Assembly (NCBI RefSeq): GCF_022230955.1
Contig: NZ_JAKKFI010000091.1
Coordinates: forward strand, 1 to 49,711
DNA from: Micromonospora cabrerizensis
GTDB taxonomy: Bacteria > Actinomycetota > Actinomycetes > Mycobacteriales > Micromonosporaceae
Length of the DNA stretch: 49,711 bases
Direction of reading: 5' to 3'
Below the pieces are notes generated by a model. That model saw only the letters and a list, made by a program, of their open reading frames with translations. It did not search any database and had not been told where the DNA came from. The first letter of the stretch is position 1. Every line of letters starts with the position of its first letter. Made by a program: the position numbers and the translations under genes. Of this stretch, positions 22,244-30,453 are shown piece by piece.

Positions 22244-23458
22244 TCACCGCTCGTCGGTGTCCCACCGACGTGGGCTGTCCTCCCAGCGCGGATCCCGCCA
22301 CGGGTCGACCGGTTGGGGCGCGGCGGGAGTCGGCAGCGTCGGGGGCCAGTTGTCGACCGGCTGTGACTGCGGCATGGTCCAGCCCGTGCTGATCGTGCCG
22401 TCGCCGACCGGCTCGGGCCGGTCGGTGCTGCCCGGTCGTGGCCGCCCGAACGTCTCGACCAGCCGGGTGACCAGCAGACCCACGCCGAGCGCCACCCCGC
22501 CGACCGCCCAGTTGCTCAGCGTCCAGCCACGCTCCGGCGCATAGGTCTGGAAGAGGACGACCACTCCGACCGCCAGCACCGTGCCGAACACCCCGCCCCG
22601 ACGGCCGTACGCGCTGGTGCCGGCGAGCAGGGTCACGCCCACCGCCAGCACCGTCCAGTCCAGGCCCGAGGTGGGCGCGACCGCGTCGAGGCCGTTGGCG
22701 GCGAACAGCACGCCGGCGAGGGCGGCCAGCACGCTGGAACCGACCAACGCGACAGCGGTGACCACGGCGGCCAACGTGCCCCGCCGACGGGCCGGATCGG
22801 CGATCGGTCGGTACCGGCCCGCCAGTCGGCGAACAGCCCGGGTGGCACCCAGCAGCCCGCCGAGGATGGCCACCGCGGCGAAGCCGGCGATGAGGTACCC
22901 GGCGTTGCGACCGGGGTCGTAGTCGCCCTGCACCAGCACGGGCGCCGACCGGCGTTCGATGAACACCACCACACCGGCCGCGCCGGCCAGGCTGGCAGCC
23001 CAACCGGGCACGTGCAGCACCACCACGGCCAGCGCCAACGCGAGCCCGCCCAGCGCGGCCACGCCCACGGCCGGGCCGACCGACGCCGGCAGGCCCCGAT
23101 CGCCCTGCTCGGCGTAGTGCAGGGCGGCGGCGAGCGCGATCGGCCCGACAGCCAGGTTCGGTGCCGCCGTCCGCAGGCTCAGCCCGGCAGCGAGGGCGAG
23201 CAACCCCAGCCCGACCGCGGCGACCAGCAACGTCCGCAGGTTGTCGCCGCGCAGAGCGGCCGAGTCTTCCTGCCAGAGCAGCCAGCCCAGGGCCGCCAGC
23301 CCGGCCAGCAGCAGGAACTCCCATCCCAGGTGCACGCCGATCCGATCCCGGCCGGGCTCTCCATGGGTGGGGTCGTCGAAGACGTTCTCCAGAACGGCGG
23401 CGGGCACCCCGGACGAGGGTTCCGCCGACCGGTCCCGGCCCGCTTCTTCGTACCCCAT
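22244..23458 (-). CDS. Polytopic membrane protein resembling sugar ABC permeases
   Basis: A 404-aa protein with about nine to ten hydrophobic helices between residues 40 and 345 and a Pro/Trp-rich hydrophilic tail (about 350-404). The segment LSLRTAAPNLAVGPIALAAALHYAEQGDRG resembles the RbsC/BPD_transp_2 permease core, but no ATPase or binding protein is adjacent. The assignment therefore rests on fold resemblance only. ATG 23458 has GGGGAGG 7 nt upstream. It precedes the small acidic protein and follows the DUF3180 gene on the same strand. Confidence 0.7.
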   Translation of the reverse strand: MGYEEAGRDRSAEPSSGVPAAVLENVFDDPTHGEPGRDRIGVHLGWEFLLLAGLAALGWLLWQEDSAALRGDNLRTLLVAAVGLGLLALAAGLSLRTAAPNLAVGPIALAAALHYAEQGDRGLPASVGPAVGVAALGGLALALAVVVLHVPGWAASLAGAAGVVVFIERRSAPVLVQGDYDPGRNAGYLIAGFAAVAILGGLLGATRAVRRLAGRYRPIADPARRRGTLAAVVTAVALVGSSVLAALAGVLFAANGLDAVAPTSGLDWTVLAVGVTLLAGTSAYGRRGGVFGTVLAVGVVVLFQTYAPERGWTLSNWAVGGVALGVGLLVTRLVETFGRPRPGSTDRPEPVGDGTISTGWTMPQSQPVDNWPPTLPTPAAPQPVDPWRDPRWEDSPRRWDTDER

Positions 23459-23577
23459 GACGCCGCCTCCCCAGTGGCCGGCCGTCCCCGGTCCGGCGCG
23501 CGGACGAACCGTGGGCGGCCCTTGCTCCCCGATCGCAGGCACCGTACCCGCGCCCGCAGCCGGGCGTAACCCCCTGC

Positions 23578-24117
23578 TCAGCGCTGGCCGGGGCGGCTCT
23601 CCCATGGGTCCTGCTCGTTCTCGTCGTCCGGGCGTTCGGGCACCCGGCAGGAGCGCTCCAGCCACAGCGCGGCACCGACCAGAGCCAGCGAGGCGAGCAG
23701 CCCCCCGCCCGCCGCCGGCCGGTCGTCGAGGGCGGCGCGGGTGGTCTCCACGAAGAGCCAACCCGTGAGCCCCGCGTAGAAGCCCGCGAAGATGGAGGCC
23801 GCCAGTGCCGACGCCTTGGCCAGCACCACGAAGCGGGCGACCAGCAGCGGGTTGACCGGCTCCCGGCCGGGCTTGCGCTCGATCCGGCCCCGGGTGTTGA
23901 TCGCGGCGTACGCCTCGAGCACGGCAAGCCCGGCCAGCGTCACCACCGGCAGCCAGGGCAGCTGGGGAATGCCGCTGTAGTAGAGAGTGCTGATCAACAG
24001 CCAGGCCACCGCCGCCGCGGCCAGGCCGGCCACGAGCAGGGTCGAGATCCGGGTGGGGCCCATCCGGGACCGGTCCGGGCCCGACCCGCCCGGTGGTGGG
24101 GACTTCGCCTGCGTCAT
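23578..24117 (-). CDS. DUF3180 family membrane protein
   Basis: A 179-aa membrane protein with four hydrophobic helices (about residues 27-46, 55-72, 98-122 and 138-155) and a conserved loop RGRIERKPGREPVNPLLVARFVVLAKASALAA. This pattern and its place directly after folK are typical of the actinobacterial DUF3180 family. Function unknown. It starts 19 bp past the folK stop, so it is probably the last gene of the fol operon. Confidence 0.85.
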   Translation of the reverse strand: MTQAKSPPPGGSGPDRSRMGPTRISTLLVAGLAAAAVAWLLISTLYYSGIPQLPWLPVVTLAGLAVLEAYAAINTRGRIERKPGREPVNPLLVARFVVLAKASALAASIFAGFYAGLTGWLFVETTRAALDDRPAAGGGLLASLALVGAALWLERSCRVPERPDDENEQDPWESRPGQR

Positions 24118-24136
24118 GCCGGCCGGCTCCGCTCGG

Positions 24137-24664
24137 TCATGCCGTCGACTCTAACGCCAACTCCGGCCGAGGACGCAGTTCCAGCGCCTCGTCCGCAGCG
24201 GGGCCGGTGGTCAGGAGGTCGGTCAACCAACCGTGACCGGGCAGCCGGCCGTACGGCTGGATGTCGATCCATGGTCGCAGCACGAAGGCGCGCAGGTGCG
24301 CGCGTGGGTGCGGCAGGGTCAGCTCCGGGTCGTCGCTGAGCACCGGTTCGTCGTCGTCGCCCCAGACGGCGATCACGTCCACGTCCAGGGTGCGTGGCCC
24401 GAACCGCCGCTGCGGGTCACGCACGCGACCGGCCGCGCGCTCCGCGTCGCGGGCCCGTTCCAGCCAGTCGCGCGGGGTCGCGCTCTCGTCCTGGGCCAGC
24501 AGCACCGCATTGAGGTACGCGGGCTGGTCGGCATCGCCCCACGGTGGAGTCTCGTACACCCCGGACAGCACGAGTACGGCGTCGCCGAGCGTGGCGACAG
24601 CCGTGCGCAGGTGCTCCAGGCGGTCGCCCAGGTTGCTGCCGAGCGACAGCACGGCCCGGGTCAC
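24137..24664 (-). CDS. folK: 2-amino-4-hydroxy-6-hydroxymethyldihydropteridine pyrophosphokinase
   Basis: Transfers pyrophosphate from ATP to 6-hydroxymethyl-dihydropterin, giving the FolP substrate. The 175-aa product begins MTRAVLSLGSNLGDR and carries the signature RRFGPRTLDVDVIAVWGD with the two Mg-binding Asp residues, then LPHPRAHLRAFVLRPW. GTG 24664 overlaps the folB stop (GTGA). Third gene of the folP-folB-folK operon. Confidence 0.96.
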   Translation of the reverse strand: MTRAVLSLGSNLGDRLEHLRTAVATLGDAVLVLSGVYETPPWGDADQPAYLNAVLLAQDESATPRDWLERARDAERAAGRVRDPQRRFGPRTLDVDVIAVWGDDDEPVLSDDPELTLPHPRAHLRAFVLRPWIDIQPYGRLPGHGWLTDLLTTGPAADEALELRPRPELALESTA

Positions 24665-25029
24665 CGGGCACGCGCCCGGGTCATGGTGACGGCCACGTCG
24701 GTGAAGGTGTGCGGCACCGGGGCCTCTGGTTTGTGCACGGTGATCGTGGCGGTGTCGACCCGCTCGTCGGCCAGACAGACCGTGAGGAGCCGATCCGCGA
24801 GGGTCTCGATCAGGTTGACCGGCTCGCCGGTCACCACGGCGACCAGGCGTTCGGCCAACTCGCCGTAGTGGACGGTGTCGGTGACGTCGTCGCTGGCAGC
24901 GGCCGGGGCGAGGTCCAGTTCGAGGACGGCGTCGACCACGAAGTCCTGCCCCTGTGCCCGCTCGAAGTCGTACACCCCGTGTCGGCCGCGGGCCCGCAGG
25001 CCGGTCAGCTGGATCCGGTCCGTCGTCAC
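24661..25029 (-). CDS. folB: Dihydroneopterin aldolase
   Basis: Cleaves 7,8-dihydroneopterin to 6-hydroxymethyl-dihydropterin and glycolaldehyde. At 122 aa it is full length. The start region DRIQLTGLRARGRHGVYDFE holds the conserved G.HG motif, VHYGELA and NLIETLADRLL follow, and the catalytic-region Lys is in TITVHKPEAPV. GTG 25029 overlaps the folP stop and also has AGGAGG 7 nt upstream. Confidence 0.96.
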   Translation of the reverse strand: MTTDRIQLTGLRARGRHGVYDFERAQGQDFVVDAVLELDLAPAAASDDVTDTVHYGELAERLVAVVTGEPVNLIETLADRLLTVCLADERVDTATITVHKPEAPVPHTFTDVAVTMTRARAR

Positions 25030-25901
25030 CGTTGCACCTCCTGCCTGTCGTCGTGGTGCGCGCCGGCCAGGCGCGGGCTGCCGGTCGCGGCCCAGACGGC
25101 GAGCGCGTCGGCGGTGGCCCGCACGTCGTGCACGCGTACGCCCCAGGCGCCCGCGGCGACCGCCAGCACGCTGGTGGCCACGGTGGCCGCCTCCCGCTCG
25201 GCGGTCGGCCGCGGGGTGCCGTCGGGGGCGGCCAGCAGCCCACCGAGGTACGACTTGCGGCTGGCCCCGAAGAGCAGCGGGTAGCCGAGGTCCAGCAGCT
25301 CCGGCAGTCGGGCGCTGAGCTCCCAGTTGTGTGCGGCCGTCTTGGCGAAGCCGAGGCCGGGGTCGACGACGAGACGGTCGGCGGCCACCCCGGCGGCCAG
25401 CGCCGCGTCGACGCGCTGGGCCAGCTCGGCTCGGACGTCGGCCACCACGTCGGTGTAGCTGGCCAGCTCGCGCATCGTGCGGGAGTGCCCCCGCCAGTGC
25501 ATCAACACCCAGGGGCAGTGCGCGTCGCGGACCACCCGGGCCATGTCCGGGTCGGCGAGCCCGCCGGAGACGTCGTTGACCACCGCCGCACCGGCGGCCA
25601 GGGCGGCTTCCGCCACCCGCGCCCGGCTGGTGTCGATGCTGACCACGACGCCGGCTGCGGTCAGCTCACGGATGACCGGCAGGACCCGGGCGACCTCGGT
25701 CGCGGCGTCGATCCGCTCCGCGCCCGGACGGGTCGACTCGCCGCCGATGTCGACCAGGTGCGCGCCAGCGTCGCGCAGACGGACGCCGTGTCCGACGGCC
25801 GCGTCGAGGTCGGCGTACCGTCCGCCGTCGGAGAAGGAGTCCGGTGTGACGTTGAGGACGCCCATCACCACCGGGCCCGGAGCCCGCACCAGATCGGTCA
25901 C
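25026..25901 (-). CDS. folP: Dihydropteroate synthase
   Basis: Condenses the pterin pyrophosphate with p-aminobenzoate; this is the sulfonamide target. The 291-aa TIM-barrel protein has both signatures: VMGVLNVTPDSFSDGGRY near the N terminus and LVDIGGESTRPGAERI around residue 58. Further motifs are SIDTSRARVAEAAL, NDVSGG, DPGLGFAKT and the phosphate-binding SRKSYLG. GTG 25901 is chosen as the start just before the conserved core; the frame stays open to 26138 but encodes nothing conserved there. First gene of the fol operon, divergent from the T4SS-like operon across a 355-bp gap. Confidence 0.96.
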   Translation of the reverse strand: MTDLVRAPGPVVMGVLNVTPDSFSDGGRYADLDAAVGHGVRLRDAGAHLVDIGGESTRPGAERIDAATEVARVLPVIRELTAAGVVVSIDTSRARVAEAALAAGAAVVNDVSGGLADPDMARVVRDAHCPWVLMHWRGHSRTMRELASYTDVVADVRAELAQRVDAALAAGVAADRLVVDPGLGFAKTAAHNWELSARLPELLDLGYPLLFGASRKSYLGGLLAAPDGTPRPTAEREAATVATSVLAVAAGAWGVRVHDVRATADALAVWAATGSPRLAGAHHDDRQEVQR

Positions 25902-25978
25902 GACTGCACGGTACCGGTCGGGGCAGCGGCGTTCGCCAGCCCGGGTCGGGCTCCCACCACCACCCCTGACGTGCTCGT

Positions 25979-25994
25979 TAGAACAGGTGTACGA
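25979..25994. promoter_or_regulatory. LexA-like (SOS) box
   Basis: TAGAACAGGTGTACGA matches the actinobacterial SOS-box pattern TCGAAC-N4-GTTCGA with one mismatch in each half-site. It lies 78 bp before folP and 263 bp before the T4SS-like operon, about 38 bp upstream of the candidate plus-strand -35. An SOS link would make sense for a transfer-type operon, but the two mismatches keep this tentative. Confidence 0.4.
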
Positions 25995-26032
25995 TCGGTC
26001 ATTCGGGCAGCATCGGGCAGGCCCTTCGCGGC

Positions 26033-26061
26033 TTGTCGCAATCCGGGGCGGCCCGTACGCT
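26033..26061 (+). promoter_or_regulatory. Candidate promoter of the T4SS-like operon
   Basis: TTGTCG (26033-26038), a 17-bp spacer, then TACGCT (26056-26061) fit the housekeeping sigma pattern TTGnnn/TAnnnT. Transcription would begin near 26068 and leave a leader of about 190 nt before the first gene. Confidence 0.5.
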
Positions 26062-26082
26062 TTGGAATTGGCCAGCATCGAG

Positions 26083-26154
26083 ATGGCGAAGCTTGGAGGG
26101 AGGGCCGAAGCGGGGGAAAACCGCCCAAACCTCGCCACCCTCCGTGGTGAGTAA
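26083..26154 (+). other. Foldable leader region, possible pseudoknot or leader peptide
   Basis: Within the predicted leader, GGCGA (26085-26089) can pair with TCGCC (26132-26136), and GGAGGG (26095-26100) with CCCTCC (26138-26143). The two stems cross like a pseudoknot around a GCGG/CCGC hairpin (26110-26124). The same stretch is also a 23-codon frame from ATG 26083 with only a weak ribosome site. No known riboswitch class is recognised. The rest of the 355-bp gap shows nothing further. Confidence 0.35.
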
Positions 26155-26256
26155 CGAACGCAGGGTCAAGAACGCTGCGCCCTGTGGAGCAGTTTCCCGC
26201 CAGGCTCGTCCATTGCACCGCTGCGGCACCGCCGGCCGCGCTATGGGGAGGTTCCA

Positions 26257-26571
26257 GTGATCGCCTTCGAGCTCATGGAGACGGCGTCTTCGGGCGTCGC
26301 CCACGCGCTCTCCACTCTGGCGTCAGCTCCGCTCGCGGAGCCGGCACCGAAGGGGATCGACACCAACAGTGTCGTCACCTTCTTCGCCAGCAAGATCGCG
26401 CCGATCCTGCTCGCCGTCCTGGGCGTCATCTTCATCGGTCGCGCCAGCCGGGGTGAGATCTCCAAGGTGCTGACCAGCTCCGCGATCGCCATCGTCGGGC
26501 TCGCGTTCATCGCTGGCGCGGCAACACTCTTCTTCGTCGGCGATTACCTGATCGACCTCATCTTCGAATAG
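26257..26571 (+). CDS. Small two-helix membrane protein (VirB2/TrbC-like topology)
   Basis: A 104-aa protein. A moderately hydrophobic N terminus ends with ASAPLAEPAPKGID, then come two strong membrane helices (about residues 47-62 and 73-96) split by a short basic turn GRASRGEISK. This is the layout of VirB2/TrbC-type pilins or of small membrane subunits of Gram-positive T4SS. Sequence identity to a known pilin is not claimed. GTG 26257 has GGGGAGG 5 nt upstream. First gene of the T4SS-like operon. Confidence 0.7.
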   Translation: MIAFELMETASSGVAHALSTLASAPLAEPAPKGIDTNSVVTFFASKIAPILLAVLGVIFIGRASRGEISKVLTSSAIAIVGLAFIAGAATLFFVGDYLIDLIFE

Positions 26572-26584
26572 GCGCGTTCACCAG

Positions 26585-26947
26585 ATGCGGCTGCGCACCG
26601 ACGACGACATCTACCGGGCCCGCCTGGTCTACCTCGGGCCGCCCGGTTACACCCTTCCGGTCCACCTGCCCTACGCCCAGTACGGGCTCTTCATGCTGCT
26701 GGTCCCCCTCTACATGTTCATCCACTGGCTGTTCACGTTGACGGTCGAGCTCTTCCCGGCCTGGGAGATCGCGCTCGCCATCGTGACCACGTCGTTCATC
26801 TTCCGGCACGTCGACCCCGATCGGCCGGCGCGGGTGGTCATCCGCACCGCGCTGACCGACTGGCGACGCACCCGGGAGCCGGCGATCGAGCAGCGCGATC
26901 CGCGCCTGGTCGGCAGCCGGATCAGGATTCGGGAGGAGCTGGCATGA
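26585..26947 (+). CDS. VirB3/PrgI-like membrane protein
   Basis: A 120-aa protein. A short N-terminal cytoplasmic part (about residues 1-30) precedes two close helices (about 32-52 and 58-78, rich in Phe/Leu/Trp), then a basic cytoplasmic tail DPDRPARVVIRTALTDWRRTREP. Small proteins like this directly precede the VirB4 ATPase in many T4SS operons (VirB3, TrbD, PrgI), so the role is inferred from topology and place. Its stop overlaps the start of a 25-codon frame (ATGA, 26944-26947). Confidence 0.7.
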   Translation: MRLRTDDDIYRARLVYLGPPGYTLPVHLPYAQYGLFMLLVPLYMFIHWLFTLTVELFPAWEIALAIVTTSFIFRHVDPDRPARVVIRTALTDWRRTREPAIEQRDPRLVGSRIRIREELA

Positions 26948-27021
26948 CCGGGCGTACGCCGATCGGTCCGTCGCACGACGCGGGTAACAGTCTGCCGACA
27001 GTCGCTGAGGCGGTCGCATGA
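26944..27021 (+). CDS. 25-aa mini-ORF coupling VirB3-like and VirB4-like genes
   Basis: A 25-codon frame starting MTGRTPIGPSHDAG. Its ATG overlaps the preceding stop and has GGAGGA 6 nt upstream, one of the best ribosome sites in the operon. Its TGA overlaps the ATG of the VirB4-like gene (27018-27021). It is soluble, with no membrane segment. It may be a real micropeptide subunit or just a ribosome hand-over device; its peptide is unrelated to the repeat-encoded linkers elsewhere in the window. Confidence 0.55.
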   Translation: MTGRTPIGPSHDAGNSLPTVAEAVA

Positions 27022-30000
27022 GCCGCTCTTCCACGCCGGGTTCCCCGGCCGGCCGCCCGGCCGGACCGGCAGGTCACCGTGCGCACTCATTCGACTACAC
27101 CGAGGATGAGGACGAGGTGGCCCTCGACCCCGCGCTGGTGACGTCGCCCGGCCATGGCGCGGTCGGCGTGTTCCAGGCACCCCGGCCGATTCCGCGCCGG
27201 ACGCCCCCCGCCGAGCCGAGCGCGGTCTCGGCCGGCGAGAACGCCGACATCGACTCCCCCTTCCTGGACCTCTTCGGCGGGGCCCGGCCCGGCGGGGCGC
27301 GAGCCGTCACGGCCGGCCCGAGCACCCGGGAGCAGCCGGCGATCCCACAGCAGCAGCAGTTCCCCTCCGGCCCGGCACCAGCTCGACCCACTCCCGAGCT
27401 GGAGCCACCGTGGACGCCCGACGACCAGCCCGGCGGCGGCCGGGGCGTCGAGCCCCGGCACGGCGGCGAGTCACGGGTGCCGCATCAGGCCGGCGACCGG
27501 TTGCCGATGGTCCGTCCGCCGCGCGAGCCCGAAGTCACCGCCGACGGCACCTCCGGGTCGCGGCCCAACGGCACGGCGACCCGGCCACCTGACATTTCCC
27601 CCGCCGCACGGCCGACGGCGACGCCGTCGGGTCGACCACCGGCGCCGGTGGAACGACCGACCGCCCCCGCGGACCAGCCAGCGTCACCGGTTGGCGGACC
27701 AACCGCCCCGGCGGACCATCCGGCCGGCGCCGCGAGAGTGGACCGGCCCGCCCTGGAGGGGACCCAGCGCCGCGCCGCCGGCTCGGAGCGACCCAAGGGC
27801 GCCGGAAAAGAGGTCGCCCCACCCCGCGAGCGTGGCGCGAGCCGTCAGGACCGACCGACCAAGCCGACCCGGATCCGCGCCCCGAAGATCAAGTTCGGTG
27901 ATCGGGACCCGTCGGTCGAGCTGGCCATCACCGAGATCGCCGGCCACCTGACCTTCACCCCCAACACGGTCACCGCCTGGTACTGGCTGCCCGAGGTCCG
28001 CTGGGCGTTCCGACCGGACGCCGAACGCGAAGCACTGTTGTCGGCGATCTCCGAGCAGTACGCCGGCCTGGCCGGTTTCCGGCTGCACCTGCGCCGCACC
28101 ACCCGGCCGTTCCCCGCCGACGAGTGGGCGCGCACCATCGACGCCCACACCGCCGCACCGCTCGCCGACGTTCCCGGCACCACCGGCTGGGCCGACCACC
28201 TGGTCGCCGCCCAACGGCACCTGATGTCCGTCAACCACGCCGAAGGCCAGACCTACCTGGGTGTCACCTTCGCCCGCCGATCCCTCGGCGACTCGCTCAC
28301 CGAACGACTGCTGCGCACCTTCGGTCGGGGCACCGCAGACGGCGAACGCCGCAAGCTGGGCCGCACCGTCGAGCAGTTCGACGAGGTGCTCGGCGCGTTC
28401 GGCATGCGCGGTCGACGGGTCACCGCACAGGAGCTCGAATGGCTGCTCTACCGCTCGGTGGCGCTGTGCATGGCACCCCCGGGGCGGCTCTCCCCGGTGA
28501 CCAACGGGCAATGGGAACGCGGTGACCTGCTCGCCCTGACCGAGCAGGTCGAGCGCTACCGCACCCCGTACGGCTCCACCGTCAAGTTGGTCAACCGGAT
28601 GACCGGCGAGGAACGGCACGTTGCCGTGCTCGCGGTCGGCCGGATGGAGCCGCTGGAGATCCCGGAACGGCACGAGCCCTGGCTGCACTTCCACGAGCGG
28701 CTGCCCTGGCCGATGGAGATCTCCACCCGCGTCGACATCCTCGGCTCCGGCGACTCCTTCCGTAACCTCGAACACCGGCTACGGATGATCCGCTCCCAGC
28801 AGCTCGACTACGCCGAGCACGGCATCGACGCACCGCCGGAGCTGGAGCGACTGGCCAAGCGGGCGCTGGTGATCGGCGACGAGATGACAACCGGCCTGCC
28901 GGTCGACTCGGCCCGCGCGCACGGCTGGCACCGGATCGCCGTCGGCGGCCGCACCAGGGAGGAGTGCATGGAACGGGCCCGCCGGCTCATCCAGCTCTAC
29001 TCCCGGGAGCTGCGTATCTCGCTGCAACACCCGAAGAACCAGGACTGGCTGGCCCGCGAGTTCATCCCCGGCGAGCCGATCGCCAACACCGGCTACGTCC
29101 GCCGTATGCCGGTGCCGCTGCTGGCCGCCGCGCTCCCACAGGCCGCATCGAACGTGGGCGACCGGCGAGGCGACCTGATCGGCCGGACCGCCGGCACCTG
29201 CCGCCGCCCGGTCTTCCTCGACCTGCACTTCCCCATGGAGGTTCGGGAACGCTCCGGGCTCGCGGTCTTCGTCGCCGAGCCGGGCGGTGGCAAGTCCACC
29301 CTGCTCGGCGCGCTGGGCTACCTGGCCGCCCGCAGAGGTGTCCAGGTGACCCTCCTCGACCCGTCCGGGCCGCTGGCCCGACTCTGCGCGATGCCCGAGC
29401 TGCGGCCGTACTCCCGGGTGTTGAACCTGACCGGCTCGGAGCACGGCACCCTGGCGCCCTACTCGCTCATCCCGACGCCGCTGCGCACCGAGTTCGGTGC
29501 CGGGGCCGCCGGTGACCGGGAGTTCGAGATCGCCGTCTCCAACGCTCGGGCCGAGCGGCGAATGCTCGTCCAGGACATCTGCATGATGCTCGTTCCGCCG
29601 CAGGTGGCCCGGGAGGCATCCACCGCCACCCTCTTCCGGCACGCGGTCCGCCAAGTCCCCGCCGAGGAGACGTCCACCCTGGACGACGTCGTGAGCTGCC
29701 TCGGGCGCCTCGACGACGACGCCGGCAAGGAGCTGGCCAACCTCCTGCTGGACACCGCCGAGATGCCCCTGGCCATGCTCTTCTTCGGCCGGCCACCGGA
29801 GGGGCTGCTCGGCGCCGACGCCGCACTCACCGTGATCACCATGGCCGGGCTGCGGTTGCCCGACCTCAAGATCGAACGCGAGTACTGGTCAGCCGAGGAG
29901 GCGCTGGCGCTGCCGATGCTGCACACCGCGCACCGGCTCGCCGTGCGCCGCTGCTACGGCGGCTCGATGTCGTCCCGCAAACTGGTCGGCCTGGACGAGG

Positions 30001-30452
30001 CGCACTTCATGGAGGGCTGGCGTTCCGGGCGCTCGTTCCTGGTCCGGCTCGCCCGCGACTCCCGCAAGTGGAACCTCGCCGCGCTGGTCGCCTCGCAGAA
30101 CCCCCGCGACATCCTCGGCCTCGACGTGCAGAACCTCGTCTCCACCGTCTTCGTCGGCCGGATCGCCGAGGACGCCGAGATCGCCTCCGAAGCACTACGG
30201 CTGCTGCGGGTGCCGGTCAACGACGGGTACGAGGCCACCCTCGCCTCACTCTCCGCCGCAGACACCAGCTCGTCCAACCGCCTCGGTTTCCGCGAGTTCG
30301 TGATGCGCGACGTCGACGGGCGGGTGCAGAAGGTCCGCGTCGACGTCTCGTACGTCGAAGGGCTGCTGGACCACCTCGACACGACGCCCGCCGCGATCGC
30401 CGCTGCGGCCGGAGTGCTGCCGAGCATCCCCCTGCCGGATCTGGAGGCGTGA
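27018..30452 (+). CDS. VirB4/TraC-class ATPase with long disordered N terminus
   Basis: A 1144-aa T4SS-type ATPase. Residues 1-285 are Pro/Arg/Ala-rich low-complexity sequence. The VirB4 N-domain follows (from about 300: IRAPKIKFGDRDPSVELAI), with YLGVTFARRS near 420. The C-terminal ATPase has Walker A VAEPGGGKST (Lys about 759), Walker B LVGLDEAHF (Asp993, Glu994) and the VirB4 motif RDSRKWNLAALVASQNPRDIL. It should energise assembly or transport through the neighbouring membrane proteins. ATG 27018 has GAGG 7 nt upstream and overlaps the mini-ORF stop. The extra N-terminal domain is not part of the usual VirB4 layout. Confidence 0.85.
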   Translation: MSRSSTPGSPAGRPAGPAGHRAHSFDYTEDEDEVALDPALVTSPGHGAVGVFQAPRPIPRRTPPAEPSAVSAGENADIDSPFLDLFGGARPGGARAVTAGPSTREQPAIPQQQQFPSGPAPARPTPELEPPWTPDDQPGGGRGVEPRHGGESRVPHQAGDRLPMVRPPREPEVTADGTSGSRPNGTATRPPDISPAARPTATPSGRPPAPVERPTAPADQPASPVGGPTAPADHPAGAARVDRPALEGTQRRAAGSERPKGAGKEVAPPRERGASRQDRPTKPTRIRAPKIKFGDRDPSVELAITEIAGHLTFTPNTVTAWYWLPEVRWAFRPDAEREALLSAISEQYAGLAGFRLHLRRTTRPFPADEWARTIDAHTAAPLADVPGTTGWADHLVAAQRHLMSVNHAEGQTYLGVTFARRSLGDSLTERLLRTFGRGTADGERRKLGRTVEQFDEVLGAFGMRGRRVTAQELEWLLYRSVALCMAPPGRLSPVTNGQWERGDLLALTEQVERYRTPYGSTVKLVNRMTGEERHVAVLAVGRMEPLEIPERHEPWLHFHERLPWPMEISTRVDILGSGDSFRNLEHRLRMIRSQQLDYAEHGIDAPPELERLAKRALVIGDEMTTGLPVDSARAHGWHRIAVGGRTREECMERARRLIQLYSRELRISLQHPKNQDWLAREFIPGEPIANTGYVRRMPVPLLAAALPQAASNVGDRRGDLIGRTAGTCRRPVFLDLHFPMEVRERSGLAVFVAEPGGGKSTLLGALGYLAARRGVQVTLLDPSGPLARLCAMPELRPYSRVLNLTGSEHGTLAPYSLIPTPLRTEFGAGAAGDREFEIAVSNARAERRMLVQDICMMLVPPQVAREASTATLFRHAVRQVPAEETSTLDDVVSCLGRLDDDAGKELANLLLDTAEMPLAMLFFGRPPEGLLGADAALTVITMAGLRLPDLKIEREYWSAEEALALPMLHTAHRLAVRRCYGGSMSSRKLVGLDEAHFMEGWRSGRSFLVRLARDSRKWNLAALVASQNPRDILGLDVQNLVSTVFVGRIAEDAEIASEALRLLRVPVNDGYEATLASLSAADTSSSNRLGFREFVMRDVDGRVQKVRVDVSYVEGLLDHLDTTPAAIAAAAGVLPSIPLPDLEA

Positions 30453-30453
30453 C

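Noticed and set aside
25902..26138. N-terminal extension of folP
   Set aside because: Adds about 79 unconserved residues across a region with a promoter and LexA-like site for the divergent operon.
26083..26154. 23-aa leader peptide as a firm gene call
   Set aside because: The ribosome site is weak and no attenuator-like codon run is present; kept only as an alternative reading of the leader.
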